DNA of 64,000 bases, from contig NC_057861.1 in the NCBI RefSeq assembly GCF_019393635.1, positions 356,773,953 to 356,837,952 on the forward strand, read 5' to 3'. The position numbers and the translations under genes are program-made. Below the pieces are notes generated by a model. That model saw nothing but the letters and a program-made list of their open reading frames with translations. It made no database searches and was not told where the DNA came from. How positions within the stretch are numbered: position 1 is the first letter of the stretch; every line of letters starts with the position of its first letter. This stretch comes from Dromiciops gliroides. Its lineage: Eukaryota; Chordata; Mammalia; Microbiotheria; Microbiotheriidae. Below are positions 46,145 through 57,099 of the stretch, piece after piece.

Positions 46145-46380
46145 ATGATATATCAGGCCTTGTATTAAGTACTTTTATAAATATTATTTCATTTGTTCCT
46201 TACAACAACCGTATGAGGTAGGTCCTATCATCCTTCTTACAGTTGAGGAAATTTGGACAAACAGGGTTTAAGTGACTTGCCCAGGTTCATATAGCTAGCA
46301 AGATTGTAAGGGTTCATTTGAATTCATATTTTCCTTACTTCAGGCCCAATGGTCTATGAACAGTGCTGCCATCTACCTCT
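46145..46380 (-). repeat. MIR-type SINE, reverse strand, long form
   Basis: 'cctgtattaagtacttttataaatattatttcatttgttccttacaacaacc' 'tatgaggtaggtcctatcatcc' 'gttgaggaaatttggacaaacagggtttaagtgacttgcccagg' ... 'gctgccatctacctc' covers the whole element in reverse with good conservation. Confidence 0.9.
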
Positions 46381-47250
46381 GGTTAACATAATGTTTGATA
46401 CAAGTTATAAGAATGATATTCTGTCTCTCTTAAGTAGAGAGATCACTTATTCTTTTTCAGGAGAACAGAATCAGAAGTCTCAAGGATAACTGATGAGCAC
46501 CCAGAATAGTGCAAAAGCATTGATCCACAAAAGAGATAAATTAGAAAAAAAATATGGATGAAGATGAAAAAATGTACTAAAAATTAGCAAAATAGAGAGA
46601 TTCCTAAGGAACAATATATTATCAGACTCTGGAACTGGTATTTCTAACAGTGAAGTATGTTTTTTTAAAAAATGAGGCCTAGGGCAAGATGTACAATGCA
46701 ACTCAAGGTAAGTGTTTTATAATTTTTATTTCCATAAGGAATATAGTGAGTAACAAAAGCATGTATATGGTTATGTGTGTATGCATGCATATGTGTATAT
46801 CTTTCTATATATACACACATAGATATATATGACATGAATTAAGAGGGTAAAGGCTATAATTGACAGAAAGGGAAGAAAAATGTTGAAAAGAATAAAGGAA
46901 AAAGATATTTTAAAGAAAAAATAAATGAAAATTAAATTTAAAAAACTAATGAACAAAACCACTTGAAGAGACAGAAAAGAATTGAAATTTTATTTGACTA
47001 CTAAAGAGAAAGGATAAAACAGAATTAAATAACTAGAGAATAGGAAGAAAACAATAATAAATAGTTAAGCAAAACTCAAAGTTGGGGAATGTGGTAACAA
47101 ATAGGTAGGTTGACCTTTAAGAATGCTGTGAAGAAAGTTGATGAACATAAGTTTTCCTTAAAGTAGATCAAGATAAAATTAGCAAACAAATATATCACTC
47201 TTTATAAAGAGGGAAAAATTCTCACACAAATATATTAACACACAATGTTA
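46381..47250. other. AT-rich stretch, gene-free
   Basis: It contains TATATG/TATACA low-complexity sequence at 46760-46830 and A-rich DNA. No gene is recognised. Confidence 0.45.
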
Positions 47251-47254
47251 GGGA

Positions 47255-48090
47255 TAAATAAAGGAAAATATAAGCCCAAATGTAATCTCCTAAAATGTGA
47301 ATGGATCGAATGAGAGATTGGATGAGGAAATAAATACTGACAGTATATTGTTTCAAACTCACACATGCACAAAAAATATGCTGAACAAAACTGAGGAAAT
47401 GATGGGCTAGAACCCAATCTTCTATGCATCAAGTAAATGAAAAAAAAAAGTAAGAGACAATTATACTTTCAGGGGGCAAAACAAATTTTACGACATAAAA
47501 AGAGATAAAATAATTAATTCTGCTGAAAGGAACAATAGACAACAAAGTAATGTTAATATTAAACTTGTCTATTCCAAATTGCCTGGCATCTAAATACATA
47601 CCTGAGCCACAAGAAGACAAAGACAGTAATATAATATGATGGTAGGTAATTATACTAATCTCAATTTTGAAAGTCTAACAGTCTAATAGAACAATATGAA
47701 AGGGAAATGCAGAATTAAAAAAATACTGGAGAAACTAGAGCTAAAATACTTATGAGTATTTTAGTAACTGATTTATAAAGAATGTAAATAATCTTGAGCA
47801 CCACAAGAACTTTTATAAAAATGGATAGTGCACTAAGGTATACAGATATTGAAAACAAATCTAAGTAGGCAGAAATAAAATGTATATTCCTTACAGAAGA
47901 TTATGCAATAAATATAGTAATCAATTCAGAGATCAAAAAGGATACAGACCCAAATGGAATACTTAACAATGAAATTCAAAGTTATAAATATCCCAAATAT
48001 AAATATTGCATAATTATTTTAAAATAATGACTAGATGAAATATAAAAAAAAATTGGCAGTGCAGTTAAAACTGTCCTTAGGAGAAAAAAA
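47255..48090 (+). mobile_element. L1 LINE ORF2 endonuclease-region fossil
   Basis: Collinear but very worn L1 ORF2 text: 'gtaatctcctaaaatgtgaatggatcg' (VILNVNG), 'caatagacaacaaagtaatgttaatattaaac' (IDNKVMLILN, cf. GSIDNEAISILN) and 'ttgcctggcatctaaata'. Then a worn DHILGHKN-like segment near 47810 and 'cagttaaaactgtccttaggag' near 48060 (cf. KAVIRG). No open frame remains. Confidence 0.6.
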
Positions 48091-48118
48091 AAATATATAT
48101 ATATATATATATACACAC
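48090..48118. repeat. (AT)n microsatellite
   Basis: A short AT run preceded by an A run and followed by ACACA. Confidence 0.9.
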
Positions 48119-48199
48119 ATGAACATATACACAATGGAAGTAGACTGTTAATAAACTGGAAATACATTTAAAAATTGGGTTTATCTTTCCTATTGAGGA

Positions 48200-48735
48200 G
48201 AAACAATAATATCAGAAGGGTGATGTCTTGACTTGTATGTGAATTGGATTTAAACAAGGCACAACTGCACAAAGTCATCAGCCTCTCTCTTCCAGAGTCA
48301 TCAAAGTCCAATGCCAAGGGAAAAGTCAAGATGCCTGGTGATGTCCTGGGATTCAGTAGATGTCCGTGGCATCTCTGATGTCTAACCAACCTCTAAGTGC
48401 TCCATAGTCTTTGCTTCAGCCACTGTCATGGCTATTAGAACAAATTGTTCTCATCCACCCATTGAAGCATTAATCTTTGTATGCTTGGGGTTTTCATCCC
48501 CCTGACAGACTAAAGGATTTGAGATCTGTCAGTTATCCTCAATCTGGTCTACACAGTCTGCCAAGATGGTTTTACTTGGGTGTAACTACCATACATGCTA
48601 CAGCTTCTTGGAGCCACAGGTGAGAATTGGATGCCAAATGGACACGTAAAATAGATAAGCAGCCCTGAAAAGGTTTGAGCAAGCCCTCACATAAGATATG
48701 CTAGTCCACCCTGAACAGCCCACACACCTAAGATG
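48200..48735 (-). mobile_element. Longer element sharing its 3' tail with the composite SINE
   Basis: Reverse-complemented, about 48215-48345 aligns with the tail of the SINE at 58860-59020. Shared landmarks are 'catcaccaggcatc', 'ttggcattggac', 'gatgactctggaagagagaggctgatga', 'taaatccaattcac' and 'caagtcaagacatcaccct'. Upstream in sense it continues for another 390 bp ('gatgtctaaccaacctctaag' on the plus strand) with no tRNA head. That makes it a candidate for the parent of the SINE tail, or a larger family member. It has no coding frame. I do not know its Repbase name. Confidence 0.6.
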
Positions 48736-48780
48736 CCTGAGTTCAAATCTAGCCTCAGACATTTACAAGATGTGTGGAAT
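48731..48780 (+). mobile_element. Fragment of marsupial tRNA-derived SINE
   Basis: GATGCCTGAGTTCAAATCTAGCC followed by TCAGACATTTAC matches the B-box region and middle only. Confidence 0.7.
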
Positions 48781-49429
48781 AGATGAAAGTCATAAAGAAA
48801 TATTTTTTTAAAAAAGAGTCTAGGCAACATCTTTCAAGAAAACTGCCCTGATATTCTAGAAGCAGAGGATAAAATACAAATGGAAAGAATCCATCAATAA
48901 CCTACTGAAAGAGAATGCAAAATGAAAATTCACAGAAATACTATAAAACAAATTCTAGAGTTCACAGGTGAAGTAGAAAATATTGCAAGTAGCCAAAAAG
49001 AAATAATTCAAGTATGCTGTATCCACAGTCAGGATAACACAAGACCTAATAGCTTCTACTTTAACGTATATTAGAAGACTTGGAATATGGTATTCCAGAG
49101 GACAAAGGAGCTAGGATTACAATCAAGAATCACCTATCCAGCAAAAGTGAGTAATATCCTTCAGAGGAAAAATAGATATTCAATGAAATAGAGGACTTTT
49201 AAGAATTCCTGATGAAAAGACCAGGGCTGAATAGAAAATTTGACATTCAAATACAAGACTCAAGAGAAGCATAAAAAGGTAAACAGGAAAAGAAAACCAT
49301 AAAGGAAACCAATGAGGTTAAACTGTTTAAATTTCTACATGGGAAAATAGTATCTGTAACTCCTAAAAATTTTCTCATAACTATGACAGTTAGAAGAGAT
49401 AGCTAGCCATCTAGCTAGCTATAGATTAG

Positions 49430-49460
49430 ATAGATTAGATATATGGATGGATGGATGGAT
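49430..49460. repeat. Short (GATA/GATG)n run
   Basis: TAGATTAGATAGATTAGATATATGGATGGATGGATGGATG within the half-L1 spacer. Confidence 0.85.
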
Positions 49461-49853
49461 GACACAGCTGTGAATTGAATATGATGGGATGATATATAAA
49501 AATAAAATTAAGGGGTGAGAAAAAGGAATGCACTGGGAGAAACAGAAAAGGAGAGGTAGAATAAGGCAAATTATCACGCATAAAAGAGGTAAGAAAAGGC
49601 TTTTACAGTGGAGGGGGGAGATGGAGAAAGTGGGGGGATGTTTAAATCTTAATCTCATTGGAATTGGCTCAGAGGAAATAACATGCACACTGGGAAATGT
49701 ATAGAAATGTATCGTACCAACAGGAAAATAGGAGGGGAATGGGGATAACAAAATGGAGGTGGTGCTCATAGATGGGGGCAGGGCAGATTGGGGGAGGCAC
49801 TAGTTCATAGCAAAACACCATTGAGGAAGGAAAGGGTGAAAGGAGAAAGAATT

Positions 49854-50260
49854 CTCTTCTGTTCTCTTTGGTCCTGGGGGCATGAGGAAGATGACGAAGG
49901 GAATGTCTTCATTTGGTAAGAGCCAGAATAAGATGAAAACTTTGTGCCTTCGCTGTGGCTCTAAGGCGTACCATCTTCAGAAGTCAACCTGTGGTAAATG
50001 CGGGTATCCTGCCAAAGGCAAGAGAAAACATAATTGGAGTGCAAAGGCTAAACAGTGCAACAGTACTGGTACTGGTACTGGTCGAATGAGTCACCTAAAA
50101 TTTGTCTACCGCCCATTCAGGAATGGATTCCATGAAGGAAGAACACCTAAACCCAAGAGAAAAGCTGTTGCAGCATCTAGTTCATCTTGAGGAGTCAACT
50201 GTTTGTTAAAATAAATGCCCTGAATAAAAAAATAAATTAAAAAAAAATTTTTAAAAAAGA
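49854..50260 (+). pseudogene. RPL37: Processed RPL37 (eL37) retrocopy with a full-length open frame
   Basis: RPL37 is a 97-residue zinc-binding protein of the large ribosomal subunit. The frame aligned to its start (ATG at 49891; an in-frame upstream ATG at 49882 adds MRK) runs to a stop at 50190. It keeps the whole fold: [66 protein letters not shown] and KAVAASSSS. All four zinc-finger cysteines remain. Many conserved arginines are changed (for example RR to SQ, RR to QC, R to L), and there is one extra Thr-Gly from a triplicated ACTGGT. Hence it is probably not a working ribosomal protein. The copy is intronless, has a pyrimidine-rich 5' leader (CTCTTCTGTTCTCTTTGG) and an A-rich 3' end, and is flanked by 14-mers (49840-49853, 50261-50274) matching at 13 of 14. 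It sits inside the half-L1 spacer. Confidence 0.95.
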
Positions 50261-51430
50261 AAGGAGAGAGAATTTTTTTTAAAAAGGAGGAATAGTATGA
50301 AGGGGAATACATAATCACTTCTGTGGAAAAAAAAGAAGTAATTTTCTCTGAAGATCTCATTTCTCAAGTGTATAGATAAATGAGTCAAATTTATAAAAAT
50401 AAGAAGCATTCCCAATTGATAAATGATCAAAAGATATCAGCAGTCAGTTTTCAGATAAAGTAATCAGTACTATTTATAACCAAATAAAAATGCTCTAAAT
50501 CATTATTGATTTGAGAAATGCAAACTAAACAATTCTGAGATACTATTTGACATTTATTAGATTGGTTGATAGGTAAGAAAAGGAAAATAACAAATATTGG
50601 ATGTTATGTGGGAAAATTGAGACACTAATACAGTGTTGGTAGAGTTGTGAACTGCTTTACCCTTTCTGTAGAGCAATTCTGAAACCTGTCTGGAGGCATA
50701 TAAAATGTTGTATACCCTTTGACCCAGCAATACCACTACTGGGTCTGTATCCCAAAATAGATTATTTCTTTTTAAAGGAAAAATATAAAAGGGTCTATAT
50801 GTACAAAAATATTTGTAGTACTTCTTTTCTGAGCAAAGAATTGGAAATTTAGGAGATGCTCATCAATTGGGGGATGACTAAACAAGTTGTTGTATAAGAT
50901 TGTGATGGAATGGAGTATTCTCTTGTGTAATAAGAAATGATGATCTGGATGCTGTCAGGAAAACCTGGCAATACATAAAGGAACTAAAACAAAGTGAAAT
51001 GAGTATAACCAGGAGAGAACTGTATATTGTGATAGCTATATTGTAAGATGGTCAACCATGAATAATTTGGCTATTCTCAGTGATGAAATAGTCTAAGACA
51101 ACTTTTAAGTACTTATAATGAAAAATGCTATCTATCCACAGAGATAGATCTGATGGAGTCTGAATATAAATCAAAGCATTTTTTAAGCTTTATTTTTTCT
51201 TAGCTTGTTTTGCTATTATTTATGTTTTCTTTTATAGTATTAATAATATGGAAATATGTTTTGTATGACCACATGAATATAACCTCTAATTCCTTGCCCT
51301 CTCAATGAGGATGGTGGGAAGGAAGGGAGAGAATTTGGAGTTTAAAATTTTAAAAACAAATGTTAAAAATCATTTTTCCATGTAATTGGGGAAATATAAA
51401 TTACTAAATGAATTTTTTTAATCTAAAAAT

Positions 51431-51640
51431 AAAAGTACCTACAAAATAAATCATAGATGTTGGCATATGTTGAACTAATTCAAAGAAATATGAAATACTA
51501 CTCAAATATAAGTACAAATTGGAAAATATACCATTACCAATTGTTGGCTCATTAACAAATCTTGTTTAGAAAAAAATTCAGAGTAAACAATCATTTCCTT
51601 TGATAAGCCTTTGTAAAGAATTAATTGTTATTTGAGGTCT
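51431..51640. other. AT-rich spacer
   Basis: Unique AT-rich sequence between the half-L1 and the LTR block. Nothing is recognised. Confidence 0.4.
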
Positions 51641-52734
51641 TTATGCCTCTGCATGCACTGGCCTGGGGCTCTGCAAACCGCATGGTGCTCCACCCACTGG
51701 TTGTAGCCTTGTCAGGGCCTACATGGTCCTGGCAAAATTATAATGATTAGAAGCCTAGTAAGGGCAGTCATGTGACTGTCAGAGTGACCATCCCATTGAC
51801 TGGGGCTGTGTGCAGTCTTTTTAGGTTTCAGGGAGGAGAATTGTGCATTCTAGGTGGAAGCTGGAAAGCTACAGGCATTCTGCTGTGTATTTTCAGCTGA
51901 TTCCTGGTGTTTGGAGCAAACTGCCTCAGTTTACCCAAATAACTCGAGGAGACCACCAAGTCAAGCAGAGACAGATTTATTACATCCTCATGAGGACGGG
52001 CAAAACCCAATTACACATTGAAGTCTTGCAAAGATATGCCCAATCCTCTAGGTTTTTATAGTAATCTTGAAAAGGACTGTCCCCACGTACACCTAGGGTG
52101 GATGAGCTCACAATCTAACATCCAATCCTGTCTCATCCAAGGTGCGTGTTCAGCTCGTGATCAATGTATGGAGACATGCATACGTGTTCCAGGAGCAAGG
52201 GGGAAAAGGGGAGGGGGAACAAGGTCAAACCAAAGGAAAAGGAAACAGGGGAGTGAGAGTCAAATGTTTCAAATATCACAGTTCCCACTGATTCCCCTCT
52301 CCAGGCCCCTGTCTCTAAAGATAAGGATGACAGGGTTAAAATTTATCTTCGGCTATGTTGGGAAGTCAAAGAAATAATTGGCAATTAAACTTAAAGGAGA
52401 CAGTGAGAATTTGACAAGCAATAAACTTCTAAACTAACTATATTGGGTCAGGGCTGGGTACCTTCCAGACCCCATCCTCAGAGTTTAATCTGACTCAAAT
52501 CCATAATCATATCATACACTGGGCTGTGGTATTTTTTCAGGTATTATAATTTCTCTTTCCCCATTTTATTTCCTTTCCCTTGATCCTACTGATCCTGTTT
52601 GTGTGTTTTTTAAGTTCATTCTTGTTAAAATAAATCTTGTTCTGTTTTGAGGGAGGCTGCCGGTCTCCCTCCTTGCCCCAATATTGTGGGGAGCCACTTA
52701 GCTAGCACTCCCCAATTAAAAATTGGTCCCCACA
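51640..52734 (-). mobile_element. Endogenous retrovirus LTR remains, probably reverse strand
   Basis: A GC-richer block of about 1.1 kb. On the reverse strand it starts TGTGGGGACCAATTTTTAAT at 52734. It later has a TATA-like CTATAAAAACC (about 52055-52065) followed 80 bp on by AATAAATCTGTCTCTGC (about 51975), which is a retroviral promoter and poly-A layout. Another AATAAATCTTGTTCTG on the forward strand near 52631 suggests two overlapping or rearranged LTR pieces. No coding retroviral sequence is visible, and the borders and class are uncertain. Confidence 0.55.
51701..51726 (+). repeat. Left arm of a perfect 26-bp inverted repeat
   Basis: TTGTAGCCTTGTCAGGGCCT plus ACATGG. Its exact reverse complement lies at 53049-53074, about 1.3 kb away. 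Confidence 0.97.
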
Positions 52735-53048
52735 CTTTGTACTTATAAAGAAGGGAGTATTTTGATCCTCTTTTTCTCAGTGGTTTGGCTGCATCTTCTA
52801 GGAACAACATAAATGCCTCAGGAATGCTACTGACCAAATGAAGTGAAGAGTCAACTTTTACTTGATCTTTGAAAAAAAAATCAGAATAAATTTAGAAAGA
52901 AGATAAGTAGAATGTAGAAAAAAGTTACTAAGTTGTGAAATGGCTTACTTATTTTAAGTATTTCTCCCTTTGTGCGTTTAAGTTTTCCATTTATTATACT
53001 ATATTGTTTTATTAGTTATTTTGAAGTCATTTTCATTTTTACAATAGC

Positions 53049-53074
53049 CCATGTAGGCCCTGACAAGGCTACAA
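53049..53074 (-). repeat. Right arm of a perfect 26-bp inverted repeat
   Basis: CCATGTAGGCCCTGACAAGG plus CTACAA mirrors 51701-51726 without mismatch. Similarity stops abruptly on both sides. Confidence 0.97.
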
Positions 53075-53479
53075 GATAATATGTTTTTCATATATGTGCC
53101 TCAGTTTAGAGAGGTCTATAATTTTGTTGATATTCTATAACATTATTTTCTATATTATTCATGTGGGTATTTCAGATATTAAGTTCCAAAGAAATTTCTG
53201 ATCTTTAAGAATATGATAGCTAGTCAATTCAACATTGTTTCCATGACAAGCATAACATTTTATGTTCAAAATAGCATTACATTGAGTAGTCTTTGAAAAA
53301 GCCAAAACAATGCATTCAAGGCCATGGTCAGGAATGATTCCTGAGCATTCAAATAAAATGTATAACTTTTTAAAAATTTCATTGATGTTTCACATTGTTA
53401 AATATTAAAATATAAAGTTTAAATTGCCTACAAACAGAATTAATAAATATATCAGAGAAATTATATCTTATAATATATC

Positions 53480-53900
53480 CTAAAATTTGTTTCCATACCT
53501 GTCCTCCTATAAATATAATAACCAGATCAGAGAACATGGCTAAGAACCAGATCAGAGAACTTCATATTTCCTACAAGATAAACCAGAGCAGAGACAGTCA
53601 GAAAAACAAAACAAAACAAAACATATTATCGATTTAATTTGTCCCAAGAGGAAATATAAGCATGATCATGCTGAAGAATTCCCATTCTCAGAAGGGAACT
53701 CAGAGCTCCCCTTCTTTCTAAAGGTTTTTAAAATTTCTTTGCTTACAGGTTACAGAATAACTTCATTGACATGATACAAATCAACCCAAAGCAAATACTA
53801 CAAATGAAAATCAATTAAACAATACAAATCATTTTAACAGCTCAATTTAGAGCAAATGTTATGGTTAGATTATATGGAAACAGGAAGGATATTATCAAAG
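53480..53900 (-). mobile_element. Possible LTR remnant, reverse strand
   Basis: Read in reverse it has TTTTTAAAAACCTTTAGAAAG, a GGGGAGCTCTGAGTTCCC palindrome-like block and ATTAAA (near 53635), followed by a T/G-rich segment and 'gactgtctctgctctgg'. This layout recalls U3-R-U5 of a class I LTR. A 25-bp tandem duplication with AACCAGATCAGAGAAC lies at 53520-53560. Borders were not found. Confidence 0.35.
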
Positions 53901-54905
53901 ACAAAGAGGTCTAGATAGTTGACCAGGAGAACAATAAGATCTATTCACTTTCTTGGGAAAGAAGATAGTGAATAAGCATTTCAAAGGGGCTTTTAAATGT
54001 TTTTATTCTCTTGGCCAAAGTAAACCTGGACTGTCTGGTTTCAGTTTGAAGTCTGAACAAGAGGCATTTTGCTCCTATTAATCCAGGGTCTCCTAAAATC
54101 AATTTGGATAACAAGCCAGCTCCATCAAATCCAGGTGATCTATGCATTTATATTAACACCATGTAACATTGTCCTTATGAGTTTGTATACAACCGATTCT
54201 TTCCGTTTCTAAAGCAGAATTGTTAATGTACAGTAAACCAATAATTTGTCAGTAATCCCTTTATGGATATTCATTACAATAAAATGTTTAAAGGTTACTA
54301 TTAAAAAGAGTATTAAAATAAAATTTACAATGCTCAGATATTTAAATTAAATTTTAACATTTATTCAAAGGAATACAATAATGTCAGTTTTGAATGACTA
54401 GTAAAAATATAATTAAAAGTTGAATTAAACTTTCCAAATTAAATGTACATATTATTGTTTTCAAATTAATTCAATATGAAATAAATACCACGGCACTGTA
54501 AAAAATGCAAAAGATAAGAAGATGGAATCAAACACTATACCTACCACCTGGAGCTTATAAATGTATTTAGAATATAAGGTATCTATAAATGATTTTGATA
54601 CAAATTAGATGCAAGGTCCAAAGGAAAGGTCCAGATGAACTTCAGTAATATAAAGAGGTGAAAATAATTTTGAGACAGTAGGATGACAGCAAGAAAGGAA
54701 TAGATAAAGAATTTCAATAATTAATAATGTCTATTTTGTTTTTGGAAAATGACATGAGTAGAAGCATAGAACATGAGAAGACAAGAGATTGAAGTGGAAG
54801 GTGAGTTGTACAGTTTGTCTGAAATACAGGTTAAGTGAAATGGTGAATAAGATAACATAAAGCTGGAAAGATATGATAGAGACACTTTTAGGGTGATAAA
54901 TAACA
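53901..54905. other. Gene-free AT-rich spacer
   Basis: The reverse 68-codon ORF at 53941-54147 has ordinary composition but no motif I can name. The rest is AT-rich. Confidence 0.4.
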
Positions 54906-54911
54906 GACTAG

Positions 54912-55100
54912 TGTCATAGAATCTTAGATTTAGAGCTGAAAGTTATCTTGGAAATCATCTATTCCAAATCCCTCATTTTGTCAATGAGAAACGTAAGCCT
55001 TAAGAGAGTAAGATGTTCTGTCTAGGTCTCTCAAATACCAAGTAGCAAAACTGGGAATTCTGAATGCAAATACAGTATTCTTTTCACTGAACTGGTATTG
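54912..55100 (-). repeat. MIR/THER-type SINE, reverse strand
   Basis: 'agaatcttagatttagagctgaaagttatcttggaaatcatctattccaaatccctcattttgtcaatgagaaacgtaagcc' ... 'tctttccactgaactgg' is a common mammalian reversed SINE block ending with a worn 'CTCTTTCCACTG'. The exact subfamily is uncertain. Confidence 0.6.
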
Positions 55101-55689
55101 TTTGTTACTGGGAACCTACCGAAGGCTGAATTATTTTATTTATTTTAAAGCAAGGCTGTAGGATATTTAGTGTGTTTCATTAGAAAAGTGATTAAGAAAT
55201 GGTCATAATAGTTTGGGGGAAGGAAGAAACTCAAGATCAGATGAACACAAAGAATTTTGTTATAATAGGTTAGGTGTAAAAAGATGAAAACTTGAACTAT
55301 AGTTGATGGCAGTGAAAATGATAAGGAAGGAATAAATATTTGGCTCAACTTGACAGGCTTTATTAACTAATATGACATTGGGGAGCACAGAGTAGGAGGG
55401 AGGAAAAGAGAAAAAGAGTCAAATATAATTGCAGGGTTTCTAAACTAGATGCCTAAGAATGTAAATCAGATAAAGAGAACATCTAAATGTCTCCAAAGAT
55501 TTCAAGTAATGGCTCCACAAAAATGTCCTAGAATGTGATTAAATGTTATTTCTATATACAACTAATTCTTTAAAATTGAAAATATTCAAAGATATTTCCA
55601 ACAAAGCATGCTTCTAGGCCTAGTGTGAAGTAGAGTGTGGGGAATGAGAAACTCTACTACTATTATACTCTGCTTTTCCTCCCAAGCAC

Positions 55690-55830
55690 TCAATCCATTA
55701 TTCTACAATCGTTTTTAAACACCTATTATGTGCAAAGTACTCTGCTGTGATCTGGGTATACAAAGTCAAAAATCAAACAATCCCTACACTTAAGGGACTT
55801 ACATTAAGCTGGGGAAAGCAAAATGTACAT
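55690..55830. repeat. Ancient interspersed repeat
   Basis: 'aaacacctattatgtgcaaagtactctgctgtgatctgggtatacaaag' ... 'ccctacacttaagggacttacatt' is the same block family as at 28.7 and 44.1 kb. Confidence 0.65.
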
Positions 55831-55831
55831 A

Positions 55832-55837
<6 letters not shown>

Positions 55838-55888
<51 letters not shown>
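55838..55888. repeat. (TA)n microsatellite
   Basis: About 25 TA units followed by ACACACATATAC. It makes a Tyr-Ile run in a chance ORF. Confidence 0.97.
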
Positions 55889-55901
<13 letters not shown>

Positions 55902-55924
55902 TATTATAATACACACACATGCAA

Positions 55925-56785
55925 TTTAACTTTTTAATAGTGCTTGGGAGGTACTAGCAACTGTGGGGATCAAGAAAAGCGAAAGCATTTGAGGTGAACT
56001 TTCCACAAAAACAGGTATCCTAAAGAGAGTTTTTCAAACATGGGAGACAGCCAGTAACAAAAAAAAAAAAAAAAAGAGAGATAGAAAATGAAGTGTCATG
56101 GGTAAGGAATAGCAAGAATTGACTGAAACATAAAATGTGGGAAAGTGAATAAATTAAAATAAAGAGGAAAGGTAAATTGTAGCCAAATTGTGAAAGGCCT
56201 TAAATTACATATAGAGGTATTTGCATTTGATATTTGAGGTAACAAGAAACCACTGGAATTAATTGAAGAAGACAGTGCTATCTTTCCAGTTGGCCTTAGG
56301 CATATTACTATTTTGGCAGCTTGTGGAGGACATATAAGAGAATAGAGAGATTGAGTCTGGGAGACCAAACAATATGTTTATGCAAGACAGTAGAGGTTAT
56401 GAGCTCCTGAACTAGAGTAATGACCATGTAAATATAGAGAAGCAGGTAAACAACAGAAATGTTTAATGAAGAATGAAGAAGACTTGAAAACTGATTGAAT
56501 TTGGGTTTGAGGTGTGTTTGGCTAGGTTCATCCTCAGTAGAAGGAAGAATCTAGACAATGAACTGACTCTGTCTCAGCGTACACAGTAGGAGCATGAAAA
56601 GACTGGCTTTGGGGTTTAAGAAGTCTAGAAAGATATGTTAGTGACAAATAGTGAAATTTTTAAATGCTAAAAAGGAATTTGTATTTGAACCATAAGGTAA
56701 TAAGGAATCTCTGGAATTTATTTAGCAGGTTAGTGACATGGAATATCATTCCAGTTTTGGAACACAAGTACTCAAAAATACCATG
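55925..56785. other. Gene-free spacer
   Basis: A-rich sequence with an A run near 56060. A 90-codon reverse ORF (56096-56368) has no recognised motif. Confidence 0.4.
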
Positions 56786-56789
56786 TACT

Positions 56790-57095
56790 GTGGGGTTCTC
56801 CCTCTCTGCCTGGAGTATAAAGGGCTTCTTATTGAACCTCACTTAAAGGAGGATGCTCAGGCAACACAACACATAACTTTCCACTAGGCTACACTCCCCT
56901 GGAGCCTTTTGGCCCTTGCCAAGGATTTTCCTGCCTTTTCCCTTTATAGCTTCCTTTTATGTGCTGCCTTCCCTGTAATAATATATGTTTCTTGAGCAAA
57001 ATGAGTGTCTCTTTTTGCTTCATTTTATATACTCTGAACTTAGTACAGCATATGGTACATAATAAATGCTTAATAAATGCTTGTTTCTATAGTTG
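56790..57095 (+). mobile_element. L2 LINE 3' end fossil
   Basis: 'tctccctctctgcctggagtataaag' (cf. CCCTCTGCCTGGAATGC), then 'atgtttcttgagcaaaatgagtgtctctttttgcttc' (cf. CTCCTTGAGGGCAGGGACTG), 'cttagtacagcatatggtacataataaatgcttaataaatgcttg' (cf. GCCTGGCACATAGTAGGTGC followed by TTAATAAATG). The L2 3' order is preserved. Confidence 0.75.
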
Positions 57096-57099
57096 TTGA

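Larger units (their letters stand above)
48813..51430 (+). mobile_element. Half-L1 (HAL1-type) element, copy A, carrying an RPL37 retrocopy
   Basis: The order is L1 ORF1 C-terminal half, purine-rich spacer, then the extreme C-terminus of ORF2 and the 3' UTR, with the rest of ORF2 missing. The ORF1 part (48820-49275) includes 'aacatctttcaag', 'aactgccctgatattctag', ELGLQSRITYPAKVS and a terminal segment before AAAAAGGTAAACAGG; human L1 ORF1 has NFQPRISYPAKLS. After the spacer and the RPL37 insertion, 'tttctctgaagatctcatttctcaag' starts the ORF2 C-terminal piece ('aatgcaaactaaacaattctgagatac', 'gacccagcaataccactactgggtctg'). The 3' UTR ends near 51430. HAL1 elements are ORF1-only L1 derivatives known from opossum and other mammals. 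This copy has stops and frameshifts. Confidence 0.88.

Noticed and set aside
51609-52740. CTTTGT at 51609-51614 and 52735-52740 as a 6-bp LTR target duplication
   Set aside because: The left copy is not followed by the TG that an LTR end requires, so the match is probably chance.
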